From Actinomycetales bacterium (GTDB lineage: Bacteria > Actinomycetota > Actinomycetes > Actinomycetales > Cellulomonadaceae), in the NCBI GenBank assembly GCA_020444245.1, contig JAHLLI010000009.1, forward strand, positions 124,001-188,000: 64,000 bases of DNA. The letters run 5' to 3'. Position 1 is the first letter of the stretch. Each line of letters starts with the position of its first letter. Both the position numbers and the translations under genes were made by a program. This document shows, one piece after another, positions 1-10,773 of this stretch. The notes under the pieces are model-generated. The model was not told the origin of the DNA and searched no databases. It saw only the letters and a list, made by a program, of their open reading frames with translations.

Positions 1-543
1 CAGCTGGCCCTGGTGCCCAACCTGGTCCTGTGGGCGTTGTCCTGGCTGACCGGGACCGGCTTCGCGGTGGGCGCCGGGACGAGGTTCGCGCCCGACGAGA
101 TCCTCGGGGGCCCGATGCCGGCGCTCCCGCTGCTGGGCGCGCTGCCCACCGACGCCGGCGGGGTGCTCGCCTGGGCGCCGGCGGCGGTGGTGGTCATCGG
201 GCTCCTCGCCGCCTGGTGGCTGCACCGCCGGCTCGCCGAGCAGTCCGCCTGGCAGCCCCTGGCGGCCGTCGGGGTGACCGCGGCCGTCGCCGCCACGGCG
301 ACCGGGTTGCTGGCGCTGCTGTCCGGCGGGCCGGTGGGCCCGGGGCGGATGACGGTGGTCGGCCCGTCCGCGGTGCTCGTGGCGCTGGACACCGCCGCGC
401 TCCTGCTGCCCGCGCTCCTGCTGGTGCTGCCGGGTTCGGCACTGGTGCGGCAGGCCGTGCGGCGGGCCGTACGGCGGGGCCCTGCCGACGACGCGGCAGG
501 TCAGGGCGACGGCGTCGGGGTGAGCACCAGCCCGGGGAACTGA
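1..543 (+). CDS. DUF6350-like integral membrane protein, C-terminal part (5' truncated by window)
   Basis: Frame 1 is open from base 1 to the stop at 543; hydrophobic multi-TM sequence; sits upstream of purN/purH as is common in actinobacteria. Confidence 0.6.
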   Translation, partial: QLALVPNLVLWALSWLTGTGFAVGAGTRFAPDEILGGPMPALPLLGALPTDAGGVLAWAPAAVVVIGLLAAWWLHRRLAEQSAWQPLAAVGVTAAVAATATGLLALLSGGPVGPGRMTVVGPSAVLVALDTAALLLPALLLVLPGSALVRQAVRRAVRRGPADDAAGQGDGVGVSTSPGN

Positions 544-1124
544 CCGCCCAGACGGTCGGTGACGGCCTGCTGGTACTGGGCCTCGCAGGCGTGCTGCGCG
601 GAGATCGTCAGCGCCTGGGACTGGCACCGCTGGAGCTCCAGCGGGATCGGCCAGAGCGCCGCCGCCGCGGCGAACCACAGCGTGACCAGCCCCGCGATCA
701 TCGTGGTGCCGACGGCCGAGGCGATCACCGTGCTGCCGCGCCGGGCCCGGGTCGCGGCCGCGACGGCCCGGACGCCCGCGACGACGGTCGCCACGGCGAA
801 CCCCCCTGCGCCCAGCTGCCACGGCAGCGGCAGCATGAGCGTGACGAGCGTGGCCACGCCGAACGCCACGAGCGTGCGCATCCGCCGCGCGGCGAGCTCG
901 AGGGCCTCCTCGGACGGGGGCGGCGCGGGCGGCCGCGTCGGCGGCTGCCGGAGCGGACCTTGCGGGGGTCGGCCCTGCGGCGGGGGGCCCTGCGGGGGTC
1001 GGCCCTGCGGCGGGGGCCCCTGCGGGGGTCGGCCGTCCTGGGGCGGCGGGCCGTCCGGTCGCGGGTCCTGCGCCGACCGGTCGGGGCGACCACCGCGCGG
1101 CGGAGGTGCGTACGGGTTGTCCAC
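501..1124 (-). CDS. Proline-rich (PPPQGRPPQG repeats) two-TM membrane protein
   Basis: GTG start (VDNPYAPPPRGG...), Pro/Gln/Gly-rich N-terminus then two hydrophobic segments; overlaps the 3' end of the DUF6350-like gene. Confidence 0.65.
   Translation of the reverse strand: MDNPYAPPPRGGRPDRSAQDPRPDGPPPQDGRPPQGPPPQGRPPQGPPPQGRPPQGPLRQPPTRPPAPPPSEEALELAARRMRTLVAFGVATLVTLMLPLPWQLGAGGFAVATVVAGVRAVAAATRARRGSTVIASAVGTTMIAGLVTLWFAAAAALWPIPLELQRCQSQALTISAQHACEAQYQQAVTDRLGGQFPGLVLTPTPSP
961..1037. repeat. 30-bp in-frame tandem repeat, about 2.5 copies, coding for PPPQGRPPQG
   Basis: 'tgcgggggtcggcc' recurs at 961, 991 and 1021 (period 30 bp). Confidence 0.85.
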
Positions 1125-1205
1125 GCCCCTCCTTGCGCGCCCCTGCGGGCTCTCCGCGGCGGACCATCTGGCCCGGCCCAGTCTGGCACCCGCTAGCCTC
1201 GGCGC

Positions 1206-1868
1206 GTGCCCTCCCAGGACGCGCCCCAGCCGCCGGCTCCGTCGCGCACCACCGTGCCACATCCGGCGCGGCTGGCCGTGCTCGTCTCGGGGACCGGGTC
1301 CAACCTCGCCGCCCTGCTCGCGGCGCAGTCCGAGCCGGACTACCCGGCCCGGGTCGTGGCGGTGATCAGCGACAAGCCGGACGCCGGCGGGCTCGAGGTC
1401 GCGCGGGCGGCCGGGGTAGCGACTGTCGTGGTCCGTCCCGCGGACTTCCCCGACCGCGCGGCGTGGGACGCCGCGCTGGCCCGTGCGGTCGACGCGGTCG
1501 ACCCGGCCTGGGTGGTGTGCGCCGGGTTCATGCGGATCCTCGGCCCGGCGTTCCTCGGGCGGTACGCGGGGCGGGTCCTCAACACCCACCCGGCGCTGCT
1601 GCCGTCGTTCCCCGGGGCCCACGCCGTGCGCGACGCCCTCGCGCACGGCGTCGCGGTGACCGGGTGCACGCTGCACCTGGTGGACGAGGGCGTCGACACC
1701 GGCCCGATCCTGGCCCAGCGAGCCGTGGACGTTCTGCCCGACGACGACGAGACGAGCCTGCACGAGCGCATCAAGGTCGCCGAGCGGGCGATGCTCGTCG
1801 AGACGATCGCCGCGGTCGCACGACGGGGCGTGCGCGTGGACGGGCGGCGCGCCCGGATCGGCGGCTGA
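1206..1868 (+). CDS. purN: Phosphoribosylglycinamide formyltransferase
   Basis: LAVLVSGTGSNLAALL...NTHPALLPSFPGAHAVRDAL...GCTLHLVDEGVDTGPI formyltransferase signature. Confidence 0.95.
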   Translation: MPSQDAPQPPAPSRTTVPHPARLAVLVSGTGSNLAALLAAQSEPDYPARVVAVISDKPDAGGLEVARAAGVATVVVRPADFPDRAAWDAALARAVDAVDPAWVVCAGFMRILGPAFLGRYAGRVLNTHPALLPSFPGAHAVRDALAHGVAVTGCTLHLVDEGVDTGPILAQRAVDVLPDDDETSLHERIKVAERAMLVETIAAVARRGVRVDGRRARIGG

Positions 1869-1946
1869 GACCGCGTCGGGCGAGGATCCCGGTCGTACGA
1901 TCTCGCCAAGGGGGCCCGCCGGGCCCGTCGCAGGGGGAAGACGCCG

Positions 1947-2345
1947 ATGGTCACTCGTCTCTGGCTCGCGTTCGGTTCGGGCTTCCCGCCGAACGACCCG
2001 ATCAACGGGACCGACCCGTTCGGCAACGATCCGCTGGTGCCGTCGGGTTTCGACGCGATGTTCACCATCGTGCCGGTCCTCATCGGCATCGGGGTGGTCG
2101 TCGCGGTCGTGCTGGCGATCCGCAGGGGCGTGCGCTACACCCAGCACGGCATCGACCCCACGGTGGCGGACGTCGACCTGACGGCGAAGCTCCTCAAGAG
2201 CGACCTGCTCGCGCCCGAGCACCCGGTGTCTCCCGAGCGCACCGTGACCGAGCGGCTCGCCGAGCTCGACCGCCTGCTCGCCTCGGGCACGATCTCGGCC
2301 GAGGAGCACGCCGCGACTCGCGCCAAGGTGCTCGAGGACGTCTGA
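1947..2345 (+). CDS. Small membrane protein with C-terminal SHOCT-like motif
   Basis: One TM segment, then RLAELDRLLASGTISAEEHAATRAKVL. Confidence 0.65.
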   Translation: MVTRLWLAFGSGFPPNDPINGTDPFGNDPLVPSGFDAMFTIVPVLIGIGVVVAVVLAIRRGVRYTQHGIDPTVADVDLTAKLLKSDLLAPEHPVSPERTVTERLAELDRLLASGTISAEEHAATRAKVLEDV

Positions 2346-2360
2346 GGCCGGTCCCGGCTG

Positions 2361-3233
2361 TTGCGAAGGCCCTCGATCCTCGACCATGGTGCGGTGGTCA
2401 CCAGAGAGCTGGACGGCGACGCGGCGTCGCGCCGGGCCGAGAAGGCGGCGACCTTCCGGGCCCTGCACACCGGTCGCGGTTTCGTGCTGCCGAACGCCTG
2501 GGACGCCGGGTCCGCCCGCATCCTCGAGCAGGTCGGCTTCCCGGCCGTCGCGACGACCAGCGCGGGCATCGCGTGGTCCCGTGGCGTCCCGGACGGGGGA
2601 ACGCTCGACCGCGACACCATGCTCGAGGCCGTCGGTCACATCGCGTCCGCGGTGGACGTGCCCGTGACGGCGGACCTCGAGGCCGGGTACGGCGACACCG
2701 CGGAGGAGGTCGGTCGCACCGTGGCGCTGGCCGTGGAGCTCGGGGCGGTGGGCGGGAACCTGGAGGATGCCCGGCCCGGCGGGCTGTACGGCATCGACGA
2801 GGCGGTCGACCGGGTGGCGGCGGCCCGAGCGGCGGCGCCGTCGGGCGCCTTCGTGCTCAACGCCCGGACCGACACCTACTTCGGCGGGGCGACCGGCGAC
2901 CCGTTCGACGAGACCGTCGAGCGGGCCACCAGGTACGTCGAGGCAGGTGCGGACTGCATCTTCGTGCCCGGCGTCGTCGACCAGGACACGATCCGCCGGC
3001 TCGCCGCGGCGATCCCTGCCCCGCTCAACGTGGTCGCCGGGCTCGCGAGCACCATCGACGCGCCCACCCTCTTCTCGCTGGGCGTCCGGCGGGTCAGCCT
3101 CGGCGGAAGCCTGGCCCGGGCCGCGTTCGGCCTGCTCGAGCGCGCCGGCCGGGAGCTGCTGGACGCCGGCACGCTCGGCTTCCTCGACGGCGCGATCGGG
3201 TACGCCGACCTGCAGCGACGCTTCGGCGCCTGA
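2361..3233 (+). CDS. Isocitrate lyase / PEP mutase superfamily protein
   Basis: FVLPNAWDAGSARILE...TADLEAGYGDT...GGNLEDARPGG; real start may be GTG 2394. Confidence 0.85.
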   Translation: MRRPSILDHGAVVTRELDGDAASRRAEKAATFRALHTGRGFVLPNAWDAGSARILEQVGFPAVATTSAGIAWSRGVPDGGTLDRDTMLEAVGHIASAVDVPVTADLEAGYGDTAEEVGRTVALAVELGAVGGNLEDARPGGLYGIDEAVDRVAAARAAAPSGAFVLNARTDTYFGGATGDPFDETVERATRYVEAGADCIFVPGVVDQDTIRRLAAAIPAPLNVVAGLASTIDAPTLFSLGVRRVSLGGSLARAAFGLLERAGRELLDAGTLGFLDGAIGYADLQRRFGA

Positions 3234-3285
3234 CCCGGCCCGAGGGCTGCGGCCCGGGACCGGGCCGGCCGCTAGACTCGGTACC

Positions 3286-3370
3286 GGCCGCGACTGGCGA
3301 GGGTGGAACCGACCACCGGGGAGCGGCCGGAACGTCGTCACGGTGCACCGCCCGCCTGGGTGCCCGGGTC
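3286..3370 (+). ncRNA. ZTP (pfl) riboswitch upstream of purH
   Basis: GGCCGCGACTGGCGAGGGTGG-AACCGA-CCACCGGGGAGCGGCC stem, then CCGCCTGGGTGCC 3' conserved segment; precedes purH; -10-like TAGACT just upstream. Confidence 0.85.
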
Positions 3371-3407
3371 AGCCCGCCGCCCAGCGACCCGACCCGGAGC
3401 CACGCCC

Positions 3408-5018
<1,611 letters not shown>

Positions 5019-5021
<3 letters not shown>

Positions 5022-5048
5022 GCCGGGGCGGGCCCGGCGACCGGCTCA
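5019..5048. terminator. Hairpin shared by convergent purH and flavin reductase genes
   Basis: TGAGCCGG (5019-5026) / CCGGCTCA (5041-5048); arms contain both stop codons. Confidence 0.6.
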
Positions 5049-5642
5049 GGCCTGGTGCACCGGCCGGGGCTCGAGGAACACCTCGCCGAGGCCCGCCCAG
5101 TCGTTCCCGCCGAGCTTGGACATCGGCGCCATCGCGATCGCCGACGGCCGGCCCGTCTCGTCGAGCACGTTCTCGTCGACGACGAACGCCTGGACGTCGC
5201 CGAGCACCATGAAGCAGTTGCCCACCTCGATGACCTCGCGCAGCGTGCACTCCAGGTGCGCGGGGCTGTCGGCCGGTCGGGGCACGTCATGGGTGTCGCC
5301 GGGCTCGGCGGCGGTGCCCGTCTCGGCGAACTCGTCCACCTCGGGCGGGCAGTTGCACGACGTCGCGTTCGCCTGCTGCCAGTTGCCGTGGGTCACCATC
5401 GACACGGTGAACCGGCCGGTGGCCCGCACGTTGCGGACCGTGTCCTTCTCGGAGATCGACGTGAAGGCGATGACCGGCGGGTTGGTCGAGGCGACGGTGA
5501 AGAACGAGTGGGGGGCGAGGTTCGGCACACCGTCGGGCGAGAGGGTCGAGACCCAGGCGATCGGCCTGGGCACGACCAGCGAGGTCAGCAGCTGGTAGTT
5601 GCGCAGTGGTGCGTTGTCCGCGGCGGGCAGGACGGTGGCCAC
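5046..5642 (-). CDS. Flavin reductase-like FMN-binding protein
   Basis: NYQLLTSLVVPRPIAWVSTLSPDGVPNLAPHSFFTVASTNPPVIAF signature. Confidence 0.88.
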   Translation of the reverse strand: MATVLPAADNAPLRNYQLLTSLVVPRPIAWVSTLSPDGVPNLAPHSFFTVASTNPPVIAFTSISEKDTVRNVRATGRFTVSMVTHGNWQQANATSCNCPPEVDEFAETGTAAEPGDTHDVPRPADSPAHLECTLREVIEVGNCFMVLGDVQAFVVDENVLDETGRPSAIAMAPMSKLGGNDWAGLGEVFLEPRPVHQA

Positions 5643-5736
5643 CGGTACCTCCTGGGGATGATCGATCGTGGTTCGATCGTGCCACGCCGGGAGGGCCGCG
5701 GACGGCGGTTCGGGGCGCGGGTCCGCGGTGCCGTGC

Positions 5737-6969
5737 TCAGCGCAGCGGGCGATCCTCCGCGAGGACGGCGCGATCCAGCCGGGGCAGGTCCGGCCCGGCG
5801 AACAGCCGGCGTGCGGCGGCCACGTCGCGTGGCCGGTCCACGGCGAGCACCGCGTGCACGGTGGTCCCCCCGGGCTCGAACCACACCGCCGTGAACGCGC
5901 CGTGCGGGTCGCCGCGCAGCACGACGTCGTCCTCGGCGCGGGGCAGCCCGTAGGCGGACAGTGCATGGCCCAGCTGGTCCGACCACAGGTACGGCGCCGG
6001 GTCGGCCGGCCCGTCCGGCCCGTGTCGTCCCAGCAGGGACGCCGCGGCGATCTCCGGCTCGCGCAGCGCGCCGTCCCAGTGACCGCCGGGCACCCGGCCG
6101 TGCCGGCGAGAGGCTCGTGCGGCCAGGTCGCCCACGGCGAGCACCCGGCCGTGCGTGCCGGGTACCCGCATCCCGGCGTCCACCTCCACCGACCCGTCCG
6201 CGGCCAGCGGCAGCGCACCGCCGAGCCAGCCCGACGCGGGCCTGACCCCCACCGCGACGAGCACGGCGTCGGCGGGCAGCTCGGTGTCGGACAGCACGAC
6301 GCCGCCGGGCCTGACCTGGCGGACGGTGGTGCCGGTCAGGAGCCGCACACCGGCGCGGGCGTACCACGGTGCGGTCAGTGCGCCGACCCGGGCGCCCAGC
6401 GCAGTGGCCAGGGGGGCGGGCCCGGCCTCGACCACCGTCACGTCGGTGCCCGCGGCGGCGGCCACCCCGGCGACCTCGGCGCCGATCCACCCGGCTCCGA
6501 CGATCACCAGCCGACGGCCCGGGCCGACCGCGCCGCGCAGGGCTGCCGCATCGGCCGCGGTGTGCAGAGTCAGCGCGCCGTCCCAGCCCGCAGGACGGAC
6601 CGGGCTCGCGCCGGTCGCCAGCACCACGGCGTCCGCGCCGTACCGGCCCGCGGCGGTGCGCACCGTGACGCCGACCGCGTCGTGGTGCAGCCCGGTCGCC
6701 GGTTCGGCGAGCCGCACGTCGACGCCGGCCAGGTCCACGTCCAGCTCGTCGCGCAGCCAGGCGGGATCCTCGCGGGAGAGCAGCTCCTTGGACAGGGGCG
6801 GCCGGTCGTAGGGCTCGAGACCTTCGGCGCCGAGCAGCGTCAGACGGCCCGTGAAGCCGGCGGCGCGCAGCGCCTGCACCGTCCGGGCGCCGGCCAGCCC
6901 CGCTCCCACCACCACGACGGATCGCACCGGGTGGTCGTCCACCGGGCCGGGCGTCCCGTCGGCAGCCAT
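5737..6969 (-). CDS. FAD-dependent NAD(P)H-ferredoxin reductase-type oxidoreductase
   Basis: VVVVGAGLAGARTVQALRAAGFTG...EPYDRPPLSKELL...VVIVGAGWIGAEVA Rossmann motifs. Confidence 0.9.
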   Translation of the reverse strand: MAADGTPGPVDDHPVRSVVVVGAGLAGARTVQALRAAGFTGRLTLLGAEGLEPYDRPPLSKELLSREDPAWLRDELDVDLAGVDVRLAEPATGLHHDAVGVTVRTAAGRYGADAVVLATGASPVRPAGWDGALTLHTAADAAALRGAVGPGRRLVIVGAGWIGAEVAGVAAAAGTDVTVVEAGPAPLATALGARVGALTAPWYARAGVRLLTGTTVRQVRPGGVVLSDTELPADAVLVAVGVRPASGWLGGALPLAADGSVEVDAGMRVPGTHGRVLAVGDLAARASRRHGRVPGGHWDGALREPEIAAASLLGRHGPDGPADPAPYLWSDQLGHALSAYGLPRAEDDVVLRGDPHGAFTAVWFEPGGTTVHAVLAVDRPRDVAAARRLFAGPDLPRLDRAVLAEDRPLR

Positions 6970-6993
6970 GTGGCCACGGTAGTGTGCGGCGCC

Positions 6994-7242
6994 GTGAGCA
7001 ACCGAGCCGTGTGGGTGGTACCCGCGGCCGTCCTCGCGGTGCCGCTGGTGGCGTTGCTGGCCGGTGCGCAGGTGGCCTCGCTGCTGCTCGCCCTCGAGCT
7101 CGTGATGGTCGCCGGCGCCAGATGGGTGTGGCGTCGCGAGCGACCCGAGGCCGTGGCGGTGCGCGCCTGGCCGGTGGACGTGGCCGTGTCGCTGTCGCTC
7201 GCGGTGGGGATCGTCGTGCTGGCGTTCGGCCCCGGCCTCTGA
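6994..7242 (+). CDS. DUF3017-like small membrane protein
   Basis: 82-aa GTG-start ORF with three hydrophobic segments, divergent from the oxidoreductase. Confidence 0.55.
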   Translation: MSNRAVWVVPAAVLAVPLVALLAGAQVASLLLALELVMVAGARWVWRRERPEAVAVRAWPVDVAVSLSLAVGIVVLAFGPGL

Positions 7243-7327
7243 GGCCCGGCTGCACCCTGTGACCCGACCCGCCCGACTGGTGGGCCACCCCCGAGCCGTC
7301 CCAGGTGGGCCGACTACCCTTGACGCC

Positions 7328-8149
7328 GTGAGCAGCGCGGACGTGTCGGCCGACCCGTCCGGCCCGCGCCCGCGGCCGAAGGGCTCCGGAGGCCGGGGAA
7401 GGCCGCGCGACCCCGCGACCGAGGAGCGCGCGCTCCGGGCGGCGCTGGAGATCTTCGGGCAGAAGGGGCTGTCCGGGCTCACGATCGACGAGGTCGCGGC
7501 ACGCTCGAGGGTCGGCAAGTCGTCGATCTACCTGCGGTGGCCCGACAAGGAGTCCCTGCTCGCCGCCGCGCTGCGCTCGATCCAGGTCGAGGACGCCGAG
7601 GACACGTCCGAGCGGGCCGACGACCACCCCACCGACGACCACCCCACCGACGACCCCGACGACGGCGAGGCCGGGGCGGACGCCGGCGGGACGGACGACG
7701 CCTCGGGGCCACCCGCGGATCTCACGCTGCGCGACTACCTCGTCGTGCACGTCCACCGGCGGGCCGAGCTCTACCTCGGCGAGTACGGCCTCGCGATGCT
7801 GCGGCTGTACGCCGAGGCCCGCGCGCACCCCGAGCTGTTCGGTGAGATCCGCGAGCAGGCGATCTCCCGCTTCGTGCTCGACGAGCGTCAGCGGGTGGCC
7901 GAGGCTATCCGCGCAGGGGTCCTGCCGCACGATGCGTCGCCGGTGCGCATCCTCGACGCCGTCGAGGGCGCGATCTTCATGCACCTGCTGGTCACGCCGC
8001 CCCAGCTGCTGCCCAGGGTCCGCGCGGGTCTGGACGACTACGTCGAGCACATGGTCGACGACCAGCTACGCGCCGCGGGCTACGACGCGGCGGCCGACCA
8101 GCAGCGCGCGGCGGAGCTGGGCGAGGCGGCGGCCCCGGCACAGCACTGA
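7328..8149 (+). CDS. TetR/AcrR family transcriptional regulator with acidic linker insertion
   Basis: RGRPRDPATEERALRAALEIFGQKGLSGLTIDEVAARSRVGKSSIYLRWPDKESLL HTH. Confidence 0.88.
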   Translation: MSSADVSADPSGPRPRPKGSGGRGRPRDPATEERALRAALEIFGQKGLSGLTIDEVAARSRVGKSSIYLRWPDKESLLAAALRSIQVEDAEDTSERADDHPTDDHPTDDPDDGEAGADAGGTDDASGPPADLTLRDYLVVHVHRRAELYLGEYGLAMLRLYAEARAHPELFGEIREQAISRFVLDERQRVAEAIRAGVLPHDASPVRILDAVEGAIFMHLLVTPPQLLPRVRAGLDDYVEHMVDDQLRAAGYDAAADQQRAAELGEAAAPAQH

Positions 8150-8162
8150 GGCCGGCACAGCA

Positions 8163-8206
8163 CTGAGGCCGGGCCCCACGGGGATCGGCGTGGGGCCCGG
8201 CCTCAG
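8163..8206. terminator. Bidirectional terminator between tetR and fixX
   Basis: Perfect 18-bp arms CTGAGGCCGGGCCCCACG / CGTGGGGCCCGGCCTCAG, 8-nt loop, between convergent genes. Confidence 0.85.
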
Positions 8207-8238
8207 AATCGGTGTGGCCGTGGATCGGCCGGTGGAGC

Positions 8239-8523
8239 TCAGCCCTCGCGGAAGGAGACGCCGAACCCGCCTCGCGGGTAGTGCCAGGTCAGCGCGCCCG
8301 GCGCCGCGACCGCCAGGCAGGTGCCGCACTCCAGGCATGCGGCGTAGTCCGCCACGACCCGCCCGTCCTGCATGCTGTACACGCCGGCGGGGCACACCGC
8401 GATGATCCGTTCGGCCGTGCCCGTGGACCGGGCCAGCTCCTGGTCGATCTCGATGTGCGACTCCTCCTCGTCGAGCACGAAGCGGTTGGCCGCCAGTCGC
8501 TCGGGAACCGTCGTCGTCCTCAC
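8239..8523 (-). CDS. fixX: Ferredoxin-like protein FixX/YdiT family
   Basis: RFVLDEEESHIEID...CPAGVYSMQDGRVVADYAACLECGTC...YPRGGFGVSFREG. Confidence 0.92.
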   Translation of the reverse strand: MRTTTVPERLAANRFVLDEEESHIEIDQELARSTGTAERIIAVCPAGVYSMQDGRVVADYAACLECGTCLAVAAPGALTWHYPRGGFGVSFREG

Positions 8524-9833
8524 AGGGCCCGCACCCCCGCCCATCCGTCGCTGATCAGGTCGCGCACCGACACCCGTGAGCGCTTGAGCGCCCCGCGCGC
8601 GACGGCGGCCAGGTGCTTGCGCGGCGTGCCGTCCAGGCTGAACACGTCGTGGAAGATGCCCGCTGCGAGCTCCCCGTAGGCGCCGTACATCCGGTCGCGC
8701 TCGAGGAAGGCCGGCGCGCGCCCGTAGGTGCGCAGGTCGGCCATCACGAAGCTCTCGTCCAGGTGGCGCCGGTAGGCGGCCAGGCCGGTGGCCGTGGTGT
8801 CGCCCGCGGCGAGCGCCTCGCCCACGCCCTTGGCCGCCGCCACCGCGGAGCCGATCGCCAGGTCCATGCCGCGCACCGTCAGACCCGAGTTGATGGTCAG
8901 GCCCGCGGCCTCACCGACCACCACGAACCCGCCGGAGACGACCTCGCCGACCATCTCCAGGCCGCCCTCGGCGACCAGGTGCGAGCCGTACTCGAGGATC
9001 TCGCCGTCGCGCAGGTAGGGCGCCAGCACCGGGTGGGAGGTGTAGTGCTCGAACACCTCGATCGCGGTGCGACCCTTCTTGATCAGGTCGTCCAGCCGCA
9101 GCACGACGCCCAGGGAGAGCGACTCGGCGTTGGTGTACAGGAACCCGCCACCGCCGATCCCCAGCGTGCAGTCGCCGACGATCGCGTGCGCCGCACCCTC
9201 GTCGCCGGAGACCGCGAAACGGTCCTCGATGACCTGCCGGGGGAGATGGACCACGGCCTTCACGCCGACGGCCAGGTGATGCTCCGGCGGCTTGGGCCGC
9301 AGCCCGATGCTGCGGGCCAGGTAGGAGTTGACGCCGTCGGCGGCGACCACCACGCGGGCGCGCAGCTCGTCGTCACCGGCCTTGACGCCCACCACCTGGC
9401 GCACGCCGTCCGGCCCGGGCTCGGTGAGCAGCTCGTCGACCCGCACGCCCGGCATCAGGAAGACGCCGGCCTCCTCGGCCCGCTCGGCGAGCCACGGGTC
9501 GAACTTCGCGCGCAGCACCGTGACGGCGTTGACCGGCTCGGCGAGCGGCTTGCCCGCGTAGTCGATCGACACCGACGAGTCGGCGGTCAGGAAGGTCGTG
9601 ACGTGCCGGGTGATCCGGCGCTCGACCGGAGCGGTGTCGGCGAACCCGGGGAACACCTCGTCCAGCACCCGGCCGTAGAGCACGCCGCCGGACAGGTTCT
9701 TGGCCCCGGGCGCCTCGCCGCGCTCGATGAGCACCACCGAGTGACCCTGCCGGGCGAGCAGGTACGCCGTGACGGCGCCGGCCGGGCCGGCCCCGACGAC
9801 GATGACGTCGAAGTCCGGCTCCTCGGCGCTCAT
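8520..9833 (-). CDS. fixC: Electron transfer flavoprotein:quinone oxidoreductase-like FixC/YdiS
   Basis: FDVIVVGAGPAGAVTAYLLARQGHSVVLIERGEAPGAKNLSGGVLYGRVLDEV; overlaps fixX. Confidence 0.94.
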   Translation of the reverse strand: MSAEEPDFDVIVVGAGPAGAVTAYLLARQGHSVVLIERGEAPGAKNLSGGVLYGRVLDEVFPGFADTAPVERRITRHVTTFLTADSSVSIDYAGKPLAEPVNAVTVLRAKFDPWLAERAEEAGVFLMPGVRVDELLTEPGPDGVRQVVGVKAGDDELRARVVVAADGVNSYLARSIGLRPKPPEHHLAVGVKAVVHLPRQVIEDRFAVSGDEGAAHAIVGDCTLGIGGGGFLYTNAESLSLGVVLRLDDLIKKGRTAIEVFEHYTSHPVLAPYLRDGEILEYGSHLVAEGGLEMVGEVVSGGFVVVGEAAGLTINSGLTVRGMDLAIGSAVAAAKGVGEALAAGDTTATGLAAYRRHLDESFVMADLRTYGRAPAFLERDRMYGAYGELAAGIFHDVFSLDGTPRKHLAAVARGALKRSRVSVRDLISDGWAGVRAL

Positions 9834-10750
9834 GCGCCGCCCTTGAGAGCCGCGGTGAGCGCCGGCACCACCTGGTACAGGTCGCCGACCACGCCGTAGT
9901 CGCACTGGCTGAACACCGGGGCGTTCTTGTCGCTGTTGACCGCCACGATGACGCCCGCCTCGCGGACGCCGACCATGTGCTGCAGCTGACCGGAGATGCC
10001 GACCGCGACGTACAGCTCGGGCGCGATGTGCTGACCGGAGATGCCGATGTAGCGCTCCTTGGGCAGCCAGTCCACGCCCTCGGCCAGCGGCCGCGAGCAG
10101 GCGAGCTCCCCGCCGAAGGCGCCGGCGAGCTCGGTGAGCAGCGCCACGTCCTCGCGAGCCTTGAGCCCGCGGCCGACGGCCACGACCGTGCGCGCCGCGC
10201 CGAGGTTCACCCCGGCGCGCTCGCGGGGGCGGACCTCGGTGACCCGCGCGCCGGCGAGCGCCTCGCCGGCGACCTCCTCGACCGCGGCGGCCGGGGTGCC
10301 GCTGACGGCCGCGCCCGCGTCGACCGCGAGCACCGCGGTGCCCTCGACGCCGGTGCGGTGCTCGCTGACGCCGCCGAGCACGGAACGGGTGACGACCACC
10401 TGGTCGCCGGACAGCTCGACGGTGCCGATCCCGGACAGCACCGGGGCCTGCAGGGCGGCGCCGACCGCACCGAGCAGCGCACGGCCGGACGGGGTGGTGG
10501 CGCCGACGACCGCGCGCGGCGCGGCCTGGGCCACCAGGGCGGCGACGGCGGGCGCGAACGCCTCGACCGGCGCCTCGCCGGGCTCGCCGAGCCACAGGAC
10601 CCGGTCGGCGGCGGTGGCCAGGGCGTCGGCGACCTCGCGCCGGCCCGCGACCACCGCGACGACCTCGGTGCCGAGCGTGCGCGCGGCCCCGACGAGCCCG
10701 GTGGCCGCCGCGTCGTCCGCGACGACGATCCAGGACTGCGTGGTGTTCAT
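9830..10750 (-). CDS. fixB: Electron transfer flavoprotein alpha subunit FixB/YdiR
   Basis: C-terminal YIGISGQHIAPELYVAVGISGQLQHMVGVREAGVIVAVNSDKNAPVF FAD-binding motif. Confidence 0.94.
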   Translation of the reverse strand: MNTTQSWIVVADDAAATGLVGAARTLGTEVVAVVAGRREVADALATAADRVLWLGEPGEAPVEAFAPAVAALVAQAAPRAVVGATTPSGRALLGAVGAALQAPVLSGIGTVELSGDQVVVTRSVLGGVSEHRTGVEGTAVLAVDAGAAVSGTPAAAVEEVAGEALAGARVTEVRPRERAGVNLGAARTVVAVGRGLKAREDVALLTELAGAFGGELACSRPLAEGVDWLPKERYIGISGQHIAPELYVAVGISGQLQHMVGVREAGVIVAVNSDKNAPVFSQCDYGVVGDLYQVVPALTAALKGGA

Positions 10751-10773
10751 GGGTCTGATCTCCTCAGCGATGT

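Noticed and set aside
501-3341. 946-aa minus-strand ORF
   Set aside because: GC-driven antisense frame over purN and other clear genes; only its C-terminal part (501-1124) looks like a real protein
5585-8050. 821-aa minus-strand ORF
   Set aside because: Arg/Gly/Pro-rich shadow frame overlapping the oxidoreductase and TetR genes
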